This document shows positions 11,128 through 24,529 of a stretch of DNA of 64,000 nucleotides, piece after piece. The stretch is from Apoderus coryli. Taxonomy: Eukaryota > Arthropoda > Insecta > Coleoptera > Attelabidae. A program made the position numbers and the translations under genes. Position 1 is the stretch's first letter, and each line of letters begins with the position of its first letter. The notes under the pieces are model-generated. The model ran no database searches, was not told the origin of the DNA, and saw only the letters and a program-made list of their open reading frames with translations. The DNA lies in the NCBI GenBank assembly GCA_911728435.2, contig OU452213.1, positions 5,435,834 to 5,499,833 on the forward strand, in the 5' to 3' direction.

Positions 11128-11769
11128 CTGTAAAATATTCCTAATATAAATTCCTAGGTTTATAGAATTTTTTTATTTATGCATCGCTTTCCATCCCATA
11201 ATGTAAACAATACACTTAAATTCAATATTAGTAGTCAGTCATTTGAAGTCATAATTGATATACATACCAATAAAATAAAATAGGAAATAGTTCAATTAAT
11301 ACATTATGTTCTAGAACAAACCAAGTCATGCGTTGAATCTTCGAGATTTATATTGACAATATTCTTTAGGAAGAACATTTGGATTATTAGGAGAACAATT
11401 AGCGAGTAATTTCGCTATGAAAATATACAGGTTTTTTCAAAAAGGCGCGGCAATATTTCAAAGGGTGATTTCTCACGTCTTTTTATTAAAAAAAGTTCCC
11501 ATAAACATATGTCCCGAAATGCATTATTTTTAAGATACAAGGTGTTAAAGTGTTTTTGTAAATGACGATCTTTTTTTAATTAAATCTTCTTACCGAGTTC
11601 CTTGAAATTTGGCAGCGTTGTTGCTACAAATAGAGATCTTATATAAGCCTAAGTACCCTAAGTTACATAAAAATGTAGGTACGCCACTGCCTTTAATTTA
11701 AATTGGATATTGTCCTGAGATAAACCAACAAAACCTACAACCTTTTCATTTCTTGTATTTTTTTCATAT

Positions 11770-12700
11770 GTTGCTTTGTGCTGTTGCAGGCTCTCTCAAT
11801 CTCTCGGAAAAAGTCCCACTATATTCCAAGCAGAGATCAACGCAATTAACCGTTGTGCTCAAGAATGCTTGAAGAGAGGCATCCCGGAAAGGCAGATCAA
11901 TATTATCTCAGACAGTAAAGCTGCATTAAAACCACTGAGGACTTACACGTCAAAGCTAGCATGGGAATGCAAACAGACCCTAAAAAAAACTGGCAGCTCA
12001 GGGGAAAAGATTACTCTGACATGGGTGCCAGGACATGAAGACATAGAGGGGAACGAAGCGGCGGGCCAACTTGCAAAAGAGCGTGCAAACGCTCCGTTCT
12101 GCGGTCCGGAACCCATCTTTGGCCTTCCAAAATGCCACATGATGGAAGAATTTCAGAGATGGGAAAAGGAACAACTTAAGTCCTACTGGAAAAACACTCC
12201 AGGCCTAAGACAATCAAAAAGATATCTCAAACCTTCAGAGGCCAACGCAAGGAAGCTTATCCAACTAGATAGAAGCGACCTAAGGCAAATTACAGGCCTT
12301 TTTACGGGACACCACCCAGTGAAGTGAGATGAGTCTAACCGAGGACGTCACTTGTCGTTTTTGCGAAGACGCAACAGAGACGACAGAACACGTGCTCTGT
12401 GAATGCATGGCACTTTTCTGCAAAAGGCTAAAACACCTTGGAGGGATGACTCTAACACCCGACAAGGCAAGGAATTTAGCCCCCAGAGAAATCATCAACT
12501 TCATGAAAAGTGTGGGACAGCTGGGCAATGCATTAGGGATTAGAGTCATTCACAAAAGATCTTCTGCAGGTCGAAGTGAGGAGAGGCCAAACTGCCTAAA
12601 CGACTCCAATAAAACAATCTACAATCTAATGCCCATCCTGTACAACTCAACGCATTTCCTCTCAGCATGCTATATTAGCTCTGAATCAAAATGTTAAAAA
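11770..12700 (+). pseudogene. 5'-truncated non-LTR retrotransposon: RNase H and zinc-knuckle tail
   Basis: The first frame (to a TGA at 12325) is an RNase H domain: SPTIFQAEINAINRCAQ with the catalytic Glu, IISDSKAAL with the catalytic Asp, and LTWVPGHEDIEGNEAA with the conserved His and last Asp. After TGHHPVK the frame shifts and continues from 12329 as MSLTEDVTCRFCEDA and TEHVLCECMAL, the Cys-rich tail seen in I-, LOA- and R1-like elements with RNase H. The reverse transcriptase is absent, as expected from 5' truncation during target-primed integration. The single frameshift and the lack of a start show it is inactive, but the domain is well preserved, so the copy is fairly young. Confidence 0.85.
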
Positions 12701-13881
12701 AATAAATAGTTAGAAATTAACATGGTTCTAAATCGTGTGAAGCGGATGGAATTTAATTTCGGTTAACCCTTATGGTTATTGAGCTTGATTTTTTAATAAA
12801 TGATGATCCCGTACATGTTGTGAAATAGCCTTTTCAAACTGTTTGGGTTAATCAGCTGTAAGGTTGGGTATTAACGTAACAATTGATGCTAAAAGGTATC
12901 AACAGGTCCGTTAATTTTTTTTTCAACTGCTATACCCACTGCTAGGATAGGATCAATTTTGTCGCTTGGCGTTTAAAATCGATATCAAACACCCATAATA
13001 TATCCGTTCCGTAGTAATATTTTATGAGAATTTGTTGGCATCATTCAACCCGATGTTGTTTACGATATTCTGTCAATTTATGGGGGACTCAATGACAACA
13101 CACTTCCCTGAATCCAAGATGTTCATCATTATAGTTTATTTTAAAAAGGTGTAGAGTAATAAAATGAGGAATTTCGTGGTCGTCCATAGGCGTAACTTTG
13201 TTTTGTGACCGACTCATAAGGCCTGTGTTATCCCTTTTCGGGGTCGTGTGATTAGTATTGTCACAGTATACAATACAAGCCAATAATAATAACACTCAAC
13301 TCGGGCTCTTAACGTCGCGTCGGTACAATAGATTTCAAGTCATTCAGGTGTGTTTATTATTAGTATTTGCTATTACACCATATTGTTAACACTATTATAG
13401 GAATATTCATAAAATGACTACATTAACTCCGACGAAAAGATGTTCTGATAATTCTCCACTATCAGCGAGTGAAAAAGTTATTTTAAATGTACACGATTGC
13501 AGGAAACATTTATAATTTTTATTTTGTGCAAATTTTAAATCTTTCAACAGTACCTGCCTTTGGCTCACCATTTTTAGTGTATATGAATGTATATTACTAT
13601 AACAATAGGCAATTGACCCAAACCTTGTACTACCTGAACCTAATGAAACGTAAGAAGTTTGCAATAAAACTAATGGCAAACTATGGAAGTGGCCGAAATT
13701 ATTGGTGGGTCACCCTGTAGTCCTTTCGCATACCTGATGAGATTTTTTTATTCTACACACTTCCGAAATAGACTATAACGGAAATAGTTAGGATCGACGT
13801 TTGTTCTCAAATAAACTCGTTCAAATGTTAAATGAAGTGTTACATTCAAAAATTTCCATTTACGCAAAAATAACTCACATG

Positions 13882-15720
13882 TTCTACTCATAAGCTATGT
13901 TTTGTTTAAGATTTTTTTTTTAAATTAATAATTGCTAAAGATTTTGAAGGGATAGTGGGTGTTTTTCACCCCATTTTCTACGCCACTGGGAAAAGTACGG
14001 ATTTAAGATACCCATTTGAACCGCCAATGTTTCCTACACAAAAAAGGTCATCATAAGATCTAAAGTTGACCGTTTTCGAGAAAAATCAACTTGTTGAAAA
14101 ATATGGTTAATTTTTTGAAATCATAATTTTTTCTACTAATTAAACTAATTAAACGAAATTTATTTAATCGTTAGAACAAGTAACAAAACCAAACCATAAC
14201 TTCATAATTGCAAAATTAAAAAAAAAACAATTACAAATCATACACAGTTAAATTGAATGTTGGAAATGTCCGCCGTTAGCTTCAATGCATGCAGCAATTC
14301 GACGCATTGACTGTCTAACACGCAGGAAAAATCCCGAATAATTTCGCAAGATCCAACAATGCGCTGCCTTAATAGGTCAACATTTTCTACTGGAAAAGCG
14401 TAGACTAGGGTTTTGAGATGGCCCGAAAAAAAAAATATATACAATTAAGTTCGGGAGATTGCGTGGTCAAGGGTGTGGACCTCCCCGACCAGTCCAACGA
14501 TCTTGGTATGCATCGTGCAAGTATTGACGAGCAACCAAACTAAAGTGGTCCAGAGCTACATCATCCGTAAAGTACCTATATGTTTCGTATTCCTTGAAGT
14601 GGTACATCTTCCAGCAGTTCCGGTAGTACTTTTTCTAGAAATTGTCGCACCGTTTAATGTGTTCATTAAAAAATGTGGGCCTATCAAATGATCACCGACT
14701 AAGCCAGCCCAGAAATTCACGGAAAATTGTTGCTGATGATGGCCTTCTGCAATTTCATGTGGATTTCCTTCAGCCCATAAAATACCATTTCTCGAGAAAG
14801 ATGGTCCATCATTTTGTCTTGCATCGCTCTACAAAAAGCCAATTTTAGCGGAAAATCTCTTGGCAATAAGGCTTATAATCTTTGGATATCGTAGGGATAC
14901 AAAAGCTGTGTCTTTAAAATTCGCCAAACCGTCGAGTGAGGTTAGTTTCAGTTGTTAGGAATTTTGCTGTTACTTGTGATCGGATTTTCTTGAACTTCCT
15001 TGAGGACAGCCTCTTGTAGGGCAATTGCATTAACAGCAGTTTTCCTTTTAAAACTTCCATTTTCCCATAGTCGTTGGTTTATGCGTTGAAACAAGTTATG
15101 GTGTGGTACTTGGCGATCAGGATGTCTTTCTTCATACAACCGCCTTGCTGCTGCCGAATTACCGCTTGCCATTTTCGCACATTTGAGCGTTTGTGTAATT
15201 ATGCATTTTTAATTTTGTAATACAAATTTACTTTTTGCAGGTACAAACTTAATGCTATTTTGTTATTTTTAATAAACAAACAACAACAAAAATTGTTCTT
15301 TTGACTGGACTTTTGTTTGAAAATTTAAAGCCTACCTACTTGATAATTTTATTAAATTTTTTACACAAACGCTGAAATGTGCGAAATGCGTTACTTTTTT
15401 TACGATTTGGAAAATTTGTAACTTTTCTACCATTTTTTAATTCTACAATTATAACGTTTAATTAGTAGAAAAAATTAAATTTATTCCAAAAAATTGTCCA
15501 TTTTATTTTCCTCGAAAACCGTCAATTTTAGAGCTTATGACCAAGAATTCCTTTTTGTGTAGAAAACATTGCCGGTTCAAACTGGGATCTTATAACCGTA
15601 TTATTTCCAGTGGCGTAGAAATTGCGGAGAAAAATGCCCACTACCACTTCAAAATATTCACTAAATATGAATGTAAAAAAAATTTTTTGCACAAAACATA
15701 GCTATTATTATGAGTAGAAA
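13882..15720 (-). mobile_element. Mariner-related transposon with ~265-bp terminal inverted repeats
   Basis: The left arm (13882-14148) and right arm (15453-15720) are inverted copies. Shared blocks include TTTCTACGCCACTGG, the TTGAACCG block and TTTTCTACACAAAAA. The arms enclose a minus-strand transposase relic. Arms this long suggest an element family with expanded TIRs rather than the short TIRs of classic mariners. Exact ends and a TA target duplication could not be fixed by eye. Confidence 0.65.
14240..15172 (-). pseudogene. Transposase relic (DUF4817 helix-turn-helix plus DDE tail) inside the long-TIR element
   Basis: The start at 15172 reads MASGNSAAARRLYEERHPDR followed by LFQRINQRLWENGSFKRK, a textbook DUF4817 DNA-binding region of about 60 residues. 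The other end, near 14520-14250, reads RWTGRGGP, then PRNLPNL and GHLKTLVYAFPVENVDLLRQ. This corresponds to the usual WPPRSPDL...WGHLKxLVYA box, with the tryptophans already damaged. The middle is broken by stops, and opposite-strand open frames here are only shadows. The gene lies between the inverted repeats and is dead. Confidence 0.75.
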
Positions 15721-15989
15721 TGCTAACAAAAGCTGCTTTCTGTACGATAAACAGTTCCATAGATATTCGCAAAAAACGGATTTTTTTTTTCAATTTCAAC
15801 ACAGTATCTCGAAATAGTGCATTTTAGAAGGCAAGTTAAAAGAATTTTTTTTTCATATTTTTCACATCCTAAAGTCCTGCGCATATATTAGGAAACATCC
15901 TGTATAGACACAAAAATAATATATAGACATAGAGAGAAAGAAAAATCCTCAAATATCAAGTAATAATAGCAGCTAATTCCATAGCTTAC

Positions 15990-16152
15990 CTGAAGTGACA
16001 TCGTAGTCCTTAGAATATTATCCTTTTCTGAAATAGTCAAATTACCCACGTATCCTCTGTCAAGCCATTTATTCAAAATGGTCCGTACGCGCTTTTCATC
16101 CTTTTTCAATGTCGAAACTTTTAACATAACGTCTGCTCCCGACATAAATCGT
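15990..16152 (-). CDS. EGF/SEA/Ig receptor gene, exon 7 (C-terminal part of SEA-like domain)
   Basis: The acceptor GTGTATTTTTTCAG precedes it and the donor is CAG|GTAAGCT. The exon takes one base to finish a codon left by exon 20477-20538 and ends in phase 0. The code reads RFMSGADVMLKVSTLKKDEK, then ILNKWLDRGYVGNLTIS. The alternating hydrophobic strand after SGAD falls where SEA domains carry their G-S autoproteolysis site. Here the residues are G-A, so self-cleavage is doubtful (inference). One N-glycosylation site (NLT) is present. Confidence 0.85.
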
Positions 16153-16426
16153 CTGAAAAAATACACAGAGGAATAAAAAAAAAAATAAGGACATTTATTA
16201 AGTATTATGTTGATAGGAACAGGCAAATCGCACGATGGTCTATAGAAATACATATAGGGTAATATCACATTGAGGAACGTCATAAATCAGGCAGAATATG
16301 TTATATTTACTTCTATTATAAAGATATTTTATGTCAGTAGTTTTGTCTACCCTAATATTACAAGGTTGCATTCCAATTTTGAGATATATAGATTTCAAAA
16401 ATTGCATGATTTTTAATACGAATTGA

Positions 16427-16803
16427 TTGTTAGATAATGTAACAATACTTTAAGTTTTGTTTGAAATTTCGTTCATACTACCATGCTTTCACTAGACGGT
16501 CCGTTTAATTGATCCACAACTCATCAGTGGTGATCAGCAGGCAGTGTGACCGAAATTTCCAACATTTACGAAGAGCTTATACTAACACGAGAGTTGAAAG
16601 ACAACAAAATGTTTTTGGCGACATCTAGGGTGAGCAGACAATATGCCCGGTGAAACACAATTCACAACCGAAATTTCGGTCACATTGCCTGCCCATCACC
16701 AGTGATGAGTTGTGGATCAACGAAACGGCCCGTCTGGTGAAAGCTTGGTAGTGTGAAACAAATTTCCAAGAAAACTTAAAGTCTTGCTACATTATGTAAC
16801 AAG
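16427..16803. mobile_element. Fold-back MITE, ~377 bp with ~115-bp arms
   Basis: The left arm (16427-16560) and right arm (16671-16803) are inverted copies sharing TTGATCCACAACTCATCA, CTTTAAGTTTT and GTGACCGAAATTTC blocks. The spacer of about 110 bp has no gene. A related single arm (GGAACGGCC...CGTCTGGTGGATG) lies at about 47158-47205. Confidence 0.8.
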
Positions 16804-17877
16804 GAATCCCTAAATAAAGCCTCCCGCTAGGGATTTCGGGCGTGCCTAGTGTTGCTTCTCGTCCGGCCATAGTTTGTGAACTGTGTTTGACCAGGCATAT
16901 TACCTACCCACACTAGATGTCCCCAAAAACATCTTGTTGATTTTTAAACCTTAATTTGAATATCACCTCTATTTTCATTTTATATTATATGGCGAACAAT
17001 TAAAGACAGACTTTTTGCGAATACATTTTCAAAAAAACTAACAAAGTAGAAAAATTAATTTATTTAGAAAAACATAGAAATTTGGTATTTTTGAACTTAA
17101 CATTTTTTCTAAACATCATAGCATAGAAACTTTGGAACCTAAAAAGTTTTCTAACAAAATAGCATAATCATATATATTAGTAATCTTGTAGTACCAAAGA
17201 GGAACACCACCTTTAATTTAAGATCACTGAAATATTTAAGTCCATAGATATACAACCTAATACCCTGTTAGGAGTACACAAGAAGTTTGTAAAAACATGT
17301 ACATACGTTTTTTGTGTTGAGAGGGAAAGAAGACGATCTGCAAAGCCGCCCACCGGTGACGTGCACACGCTCACAGTAACATCAAAATAGGTTCATACAG
17401 ATATTAAATTATCTAGGAATCAGGCAAAAGTTTGTATTTATATAACATCTGATGTAATGCTGAACATATTTATATTGTGATAAATTGTGCTTGTAATGAT
17501 ATTTTGAATTGTATTTGTATTTTAATTTTCATTTGTAATTAGATTTTGATTTGATTTAAGATTGATAACGAGTTTAGCCATACTATTCTGTGTCATATCG
17601 CGTGAATAACCCTGTATTGTATATACACGGCGTCCGAGTAACGCGTTAGAAATCTCAGTTATATTTTTTAAATTGAACACCATGTATATTTTATTTTATT
17701 ATTAAAGATTCTTTTCTCCTGATCCTAATTAATTTTTTAACAAAACAAAAATTTAAAAAAGTGTGCCATGATGCTGTAAAAAACATAGCAATGTGAAAAG
17801 TCAAATAATAGAAATGTCAGTTAAAATTAATAAAAACTGTCATTTTGTAAATAATATATGTAAAGATTGTTTATTAA

Positions 17878-18084
17878 ATGATTTTTTCAAATGAAGAACG
17901 GCAAAAAATTATGTTGTTATTATATACTAAAAATTATTATAAAGCGGCCTCTACAGTACGTGAGTATAGACAACAATATCCAGACAGACAGTATTCGTCT
18001 AGAGCGACAATTACGCGTCAATACATTTCTGTATTGTCGCGTAATTTAGGGAAACCTCAAGTGTCAAAAGAAAAAGGCAAATAG
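17878..18084 (+). pseudogene. Mariner-like transposase N-terminal fragment (DUF4817-like)
   Basis: The frame opens MIFSNEERQKIMLLLYTKNY and continues AASTVREYRQQYPDRQYSSR. The pattern of acidic and aromatic residues followed by a YPDR box is the helix-turn-helix of the same transposase family seen at 1.5, 14 and 24 kb. It stops after 68 residues. No DDE domain follows, so this is a deletion derivative or MITE-like relic. It uses a different subfamily from the 14-kb copy. Confidence 0.65.
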
Positions 18085-18822
18085 TTCCTGCTAACGAAGA
18101 AATGCTTTATTTTGAAGAAAACCCGCGAACATTGATTTGTATTTAACATTTTCTTCTACAGGGTGAAACAACAAAGTTAAATGTGGTGTACGTTTATAAA
18201 TCATCACCCAGTACATGTGGTAATTTAGCAAATAAACATATTAAACAATTGCTTATGTTTCGTTTGATATGATATCGGATTTTGTATTGCTGTGAAATTG
18301 AAAATTATATCTATGGGAGGCTTGTGGTGGTTTGTACTGCGTCGGCAGTTATGTTCAGGTAACATTTTAGAAACTATTTATTTTTATGTTTAAAGTTATT
18401 GTAAAGTTTTTTACATTTTCTTAAAATTTCAGGATTGCGGTTGATTCACTAAATGTAACAAACTTTACAATAATTTTAAAACTCAACCGTATTAGTTAGA
18501 AATGACACTCGTTGAGCCCTAGGTTGAGCCTTGAAGAAACCCTATTGTTTTACATTTCTCCATTGTTATTTATTTAATTTAACCCTGTAAAGCATTTGAC
18601 TCCTCTTACCAACTTGTTTTTTAAATCATACTTGGTAAATTATCCGTGTAAAACTTTTAAGAGGGCACTAGCTTTGCGCCCATTCGATACATTGAAAAAA
18701 CCCATATTTGCCAATGAAATCGTATCTAAATATAACGAATAGTTGCGAAAATCCAGAGATATAATATGTTAATGCATAAGCTTGACACAAGAAACACGTT
18801 TTTAATTTCAGTATTTATAACT

Positions 18823-19866
18823 ATAACAAGAAATCACTGCGTGATTTCCCAGTCGTTTTGTGGTAGTTTTATCTATGACAAAAGTCATTGAGGGTTATAA
18901 AAAAAAAATTCAAAAATCTATATATCTCCTAAAAATATTGAAGATAAATTGAAACATTTTTGAGTTACCCCGTAGATCACCTCTACGAGCTTATAGTTAC
19001 ACGCTAAAGAAATCATGAATTCAAATCTAAATCAAAAGATTATTCAAAATATTACTTTTTTGACCTTAAAAAAATAAACAAATTTGATTTTTTGACTCAC
19101 CCCGTATATAAATTTAAAGTGTATGCTAAAAATTTCTAAACATTTAAAATTTATTCGATTGCAATCTAGAAAATTTGTTAAATGTCGGCTAATTGATGTT
19201 TTTTTTGCATCAACTTGTACATGCTGCTTATTAATTAATGTTGTTATAATCTGATAAATACTTAATTTAAATAATAAATCCACGTGTCAAATTCAATAAC
19301 CTTATAAAATTTTATACTAAGTACCTACTATAATATAAAATATTAGATAGGTATTTTAAATCTGCTAGTCTAAAAATGGCTGCCTATGATTATCATCATA
19401 GGTGACGTTATTTTTTAGAACTACCACATCTCTCTATTTGAAAATCGTTGGTGTTAAATTAACGTTAACGTTAATAGCGGCGGACGTTAATGTTTAAGAT
19501 ACCATATCTCTCTATGATGGTTCGTTGGTTTGTCATAATTTGGTAGTATTTTTTTCTAACGTTGGTGTCACTTATTTTAGTTTAGTTGACACTTCTAGTT
19601 CACGTCATAAATTGGTTTTTTTCTAACGACAGACAAACTGCTTGTGTCAAATAGTTTATTATTATTTTCTTTGTTTACATTAATAGCCTAAGAGTTTTCG
19701 GCATTATTTTTATGTTTAAGATCAATTTTTATCAACATGTTGTATATTGTAGTGTTATAAAATGGTTCTTCCATATAGTTGTAGTCAATTTAGAAGTTGT
19801 CATTGTGTATTTGAAGTAATATTACTGAAAAAGTGATAATAACCTAAAGTGACAGTGTCATGGATG
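18823..19866 (+). mobile_element. ~1-kb dispersed repeat, copy 1
   Basis: Starting at ACAAGAAATCACTGCGTGAT and ending at GTGACAGTGTCATGG, this unit recurs at 22034-23096 in the same orientation. Shared blocks include GTCGTTTTGTGGTAGT, ACCCCGTAGATCA, CTAACGTTGGTGTCACTTAT and CATTGTGTATTTGAAGTAAT. No coding capacity was found, so it is probably a non-autonomous DNA element. Confidence 0.7.
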
Positions 19867-20023
19867 GGAAATAGTTGATATCTCCCTCTGCGTCGCACAC
19901 AAAATGAACTTTTGCAGATGTAATTAAATTAATTAATAAAATAGTGTGGCCGAATTAAATCCCCTTGAAAAGTACCCGTTGGGATGCAGCAAAAAACAAA
20001 TTTTCTATATAGACAGACCTGAG

Positions 20024-20042
20024 GCTGCACCTTCGGTGCAGC
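20024..20042. other. Strong GC hairpin, 8-bp stem
   Basis: GCTGCACC and GGTGCAGC pair perfectly around a TTC loop in an AT-rich neighbourhood. No terminator or RNA gene can be assigned to it. Confidence 0.5.
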
Positions 20043-20476
20043 TTTAGGTTAAGTCACATAGATAGCAGTCATTTTTTTGCAGATTTTCGACGACAAAGAC
20101 AGCACGATCAGAAATTATAAGGATTAACTCCGACATTAAACTTTAAATTATAATATTCTGAATAGATTTTGAAATTCTGGTGAACCTGAGATCATTGTAA
20201 ATGGTATATTTAAATAATGCTACATGAGTGTGTATGTATATATTTTCCCAAAACAAATGCCGTACATGAATAGCCGCCATTCATGAATAGAGTTATTTTC
20301 AAAAGTTCAATATTGCGCGATAAATGAAATTCCCGTTATAACATAATATAACTCTCAATAAAAAATATCAGTTGGCATTTTCGAATATACGATTTTGGCC
20401 ACCAAATACGTCCAACCTTGTAATAGTAAATAAGTAATAAAAATACAATCTACTTATTTTATTCTACACTACTTAC

Positions 20477-20538
20477 GCTATTCCGGTTACCTCCAAGTTT
20501 TCCACTCTTGATATATTCGACTGAAGGTGTGCCAACAA
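20477..20538 (-). CDS. EGF/SEA/Ig receptor gene, exon 6 (middle of SEA-like domain)
   Basis: Found by phase: the exons at 35994-36079 and 15990-16152 need a linker that starts in phase 0 and leaves two bases. This 62-bp exon does so. It has acceptor GTCTTTATTTACAG and donor GC|GTAAGTAG. The code is LLAHLQSNISRVENLEVTGI, with one N-glycosylation site (NIS). It supplies the helix-to-strand part expected of a SEA fold between its neighbours. Confidence 0.8.
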
Positions 20539-22033
20539 CTGTAAATAAAGACAACGCTGCTGAATTTTAAAAGTTGCAACTACAAAAGCTTTTAGAGCTA
20601 AACCACTTAGCATTATATTCCCACAATAAATTTTTGCAGAAAACGGCTGGAACATTATTATAGACTTTTTTTACATCTTGTTATATATATATATTTTTCT
20701 ACATTTAGCGGCAAAAGACTAAATGAAAACTCCGTTTTAAATATAGAGTACTCCAACATTATGTGTAAAAATGTATATAGGTATAGTTGAAATTGTTGAG
20801 TGCAGAAAATTAAACGAAAACTTTGCTGGTGTTTTAAAATGTATGGAAAATAAGGCGATGTAATTAAAAATTGGTGCACAAGATGAACGAATTTTTAATG
20901 AAGATGGTTTGCTTTACAATGCAATATTTATAACATTTCAAAATGTATTATAGTTTGCAGCAGAAAAAGTTCATTCAAATGTTAAGTTATTGGGATTCGA
21001 AAATATACTCTGTCTCCAGAAAAACTCAACTGTCCTTTCTTAGTTATACACACCACATACGTTTCAGCAACTCAAATTAAGTTGCTAAAAATGTTGTCAC
21101 ACCCGGTATATTGTAATACAAATAATGCATGCGGTCGAAATAAGTATCTCTCGCTGATTAATAATTTATAAAAGTTCATGACTCTAATATCGGTATTATT
21201 GTATCTACGAAATAGACAAAATTTGCGGATTCACATTTTTCGACACAAGCCGTACGACGCCAGGAATAGACAATCTGATTGGTTGATATTCGAAAGAGTG
21301 GAAAAAAGTAAAAATATAAATATTGGTGTAACAACAAGTTACAGGGAGATTTTTATTTGCACTTCTGTATAGTAAAGTTTGAGGAGAGTGCTCGAGTTGG
21401 TCCACATGTCTCCAAAAACTCCGCCAGGTTCTCTTACCACAAAACTCTCTTTTTCTTTTTGGGTCTGCTCTCCAACTTCGGCGAAGTAAACTCTGAGTTC
21501 TAGAAGCGACAAAAAGCACGAATCTCCCCGTTGAGTAGTGTCTTCTAAGTTCTAAGGTTTATCACGCGAATTTATAGTATTAGTTAATAGTATGAATAAT
21601 TATAATTTTAAACATTTTTGAAACTGAAAATTACCGAAAGAGATCAGCTGTGTCGATGATGATGATTATTATGTAAGTACAAATTTTAAATATTGTAATT
21701 GTGATTTTTTTTTGAGACTTGTCCTTTTTCATTGAATTGATTTTCTTATGTTTTAAATAATTAATTTAATCAATAATAGTAAAATATATTTGACTTTCCT
21801 TTTTATTTTAACATAGTTTTCTAAATCTAATCAAGTAACTTAATAGTTAATACAGTTAATACTGACAGACGCAGTTCAAATACAGACCGTCACTCGTTTA
21901 GGAGGGAGAATCCTTAAGATCCTCTTTTGTGAGCCTGATGTACGTGGGCGATTCTCGAGTAGCTCTACAAGCCAAGCGAGTAAATTATTGAAAAAAAAAG
22001 AATATTATCAATAAAATACAAACCCTTTTCTAA

Positions 22034-23096
22034 ATACTACAAGAAATCCTTTTGGGATTTCCCCGTCGTTTTGTGGTAGTCTTATCTATGACAAAAGTCA
22101 TTGAAGGTGATCAAAAATTCAAAAAAAAAAAAAATAAAAAAAAAATATTTAAAAAAAATCAAAAAACAACCCTACCAATGACGCTACAGAAACCTGATAA
22201 CAAATATTGTATTTTAATTTTAATAATATAGGTTCCAACTACCTAACTGGTGAAATTTTAAATGGGACACATACACCCTGTATAAAAATTTTATGAGCCC
22301 ATTCTACCTAAAAATACTGTGAAACTTCTACCGTACCTAAAAATATTGAAAATAAATAGAAACATTTTTGAGGTACCCCGTAGATCATCTCTAGGAGCTT
22401 GTAGTTTAACTTTCAAAGAAATCTTGATCTGAAATCTAAAGAAATCAAAAAATTATTCAAAATATTACTTTTTTGTCCTTAACAAAATAAAGAAATACAT
22501 TTTTGAGTTATCCCGTAGATAACCTCTAGGAGCTTATTGTTTAACTTTCAAAGAAATGTTGAATTGAAATATAAAGAAATCAAAAAATTATTCAAAATAT
22601 TACTTTTTTGATCTTTAACAAAATAAAGAAATACATTTTTGACTCACCCCGTACATAAATTTAAAGTGTATGCTAAAAAATTTTTTTAGGACTACCGTAT
22701 ATTTCTATTTTGAAATTCGTTGGTTTAGCCAGATGTTAAAATAACGTTAACGTTAATAGTGGACGTTATTTTTTAGAACTACCATATCTCTCTATTTTGA
22801 AATTCGTTGGTTTTTCATAATTTGGTAATATTTTTTTCTAACGTTGGTGTCACTTATTTTACTAATAATTTGCTTGACAGCTATCTTGTGTCAAATAGTT
22901 TATTATTTACATTAATATTCGCGTGCTTTTCGGCATTATTTTCATGTTTCAGATCAATTTCTATCAACATGTTGTATATTGTCGTGTTATAAAATGGTTA
23001 TTCCATATAGTTGTAGTAAACTTAGAAGTTGTCATTGTGTATTTGAAGTAATTTTAGTGGAAAAGTGTTATTAACCTAAAGTGACAGTGTCATGAG
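22034..23096 (+). mobile_element. ~1-kb dispersed repeat, copy 2, with an internal tandem duplication
   Basis: This is the same family as 18823-19866. Inside it, about 22366-22497 and 22498-22630 are tandem copies of a unit containing CCCGTAGAT, CAAAGAAAT and TTATTCAAAATATTACTTTT. It ends AAAGTGACAGTGTCATGAGA. No gene is present. Confidence 0.7.
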
Positions 23097-23544
23097 AGCC
23101 GTCAAATAGAAATTTGTAGTTATTTTACTCTAATATTACTATTAATTATAAAATGTTCAATAAAATTGTTAACTTAGATTTTTATAGTTTCACACTCATG
23201 TATTCCTAATTTAAAATATAAAAAAAGCAAAAAAAAGTTCAATCACACATTTTTCAATAATAATATAAACAGTTCCATGACCCTCTTTTGAACTTGCAAC
23301 GTTATGATTACCAGAGTAAACGTTTACAGAATTTGCTAACAGTTATCCCATGGTTGGTTTTTTATAATGGCCTTTAAATGCAAACTCGAAACGTAGATGG
23401 TGAAGACCTTAAAAAATCAATATTCTAACGTCAAATGTGTCAACTTGTGTTGTTTAAAAACAATTCTGCCAGATTTAGTTCATGTGTATAGTATTAAAAT
23501 AAAAATACGCATTCATTAGGACTTTTTTAGATATAATAATGTTT

Positions 23545-23660
23545 TTTCTGTGACGGGAAAAAAGTTTGACATATTATCTCCGTTGACAGGTAATAAAACG
23601 TCACTTTTTATCAACTTACTTTTTTCCCGGGAAAAAAGTAACCACGTTTTTCCCGGACAC
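23545..23660. repeat. Repeat with TTTCCCGGGAAAA core, inverted copy at 33650-33755
   Basis: GACGGGAAAAAAGTTTGACA, CTCCGTTGACAGGT and the palindromic TTTCCCGGGAAAA recur as a reverse complement at 33650-33755. It is probably a small MITE family. Confidence 0.55.
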
Positions 23661-24529
23661 ATAAGTAAAGGTAGATATTTAATTTTAGGAAATTTTATTA
23701 TACAAAAGTTACATTTTCTTCATATATCAAAACTGGCAATAATTTGTGCGGCTACTTTTGCTGCTTCTACTGACTCCGGTGGAGTGTTCGCAATTTTGAA
23801 ATCAAATACAGAATGAAATGGACAGATATTTGATTACTGAAAGGTTTTTAAAACTTCAAATTTCACTTGGAGAATTTTCTGACTTGTAATATTTTTTTCA
23901 ATATTAAATCGATGTTTTTCCCGTCACAACTTTTAATTCATATTCTCATACTTATATTATCTGTGACATGGTAGAGAGTATTTTCTAATTCTTTTTGTGA
24001 CAATATACTGGGTTATATATACATTGCGTCCCTGGATTGTTTGCACGACTCTTGTATGTAAGTAAAAAATTTTCGAAATGAAATTAAGCGCCTCGAGTGC
24101 AGCCCCACTTGGTCTAAGTAATTTGTGACGTAATCTTATTTTCGAAAAATCGTGGATAAATCCATGACATTAAAATTTCCGCAAAACGGTTTTTCCCCCC
24201 TGTAACCTACCGTTTTCAGACGAGATACGTGAAAATGTGATTAAGAAATGGTGGTGTGTTAAATATTAAAATCCTGGCCCTACTTTGATTTTTGACTCTT
24301 TTTTATCGGAAAAGTGCCCTTTAGGAAAAACAATTAGAAAATGGTATCAAAAAAAGTTATTTAGAATTGAAACTTATGTCTTACCGCTCAAAATTTTAGA
24401 TCTCTGAGTCAATTTTTTTATTTATTTTTTTTATTATTAATAATTAAGAGAATGACAAAAACTATCAAACAAATTAGATAATATTACTACATTTTTAATT
24501 TATTCTATGAAGGTACCTCCTTCTTGCAT

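Noticed and set aside
13735..13770. CTGATGAG ... CGAAAT as hammerhead motif
   Set aside because: No pairing stem between the two boxes and the GAAAC box is damaged.
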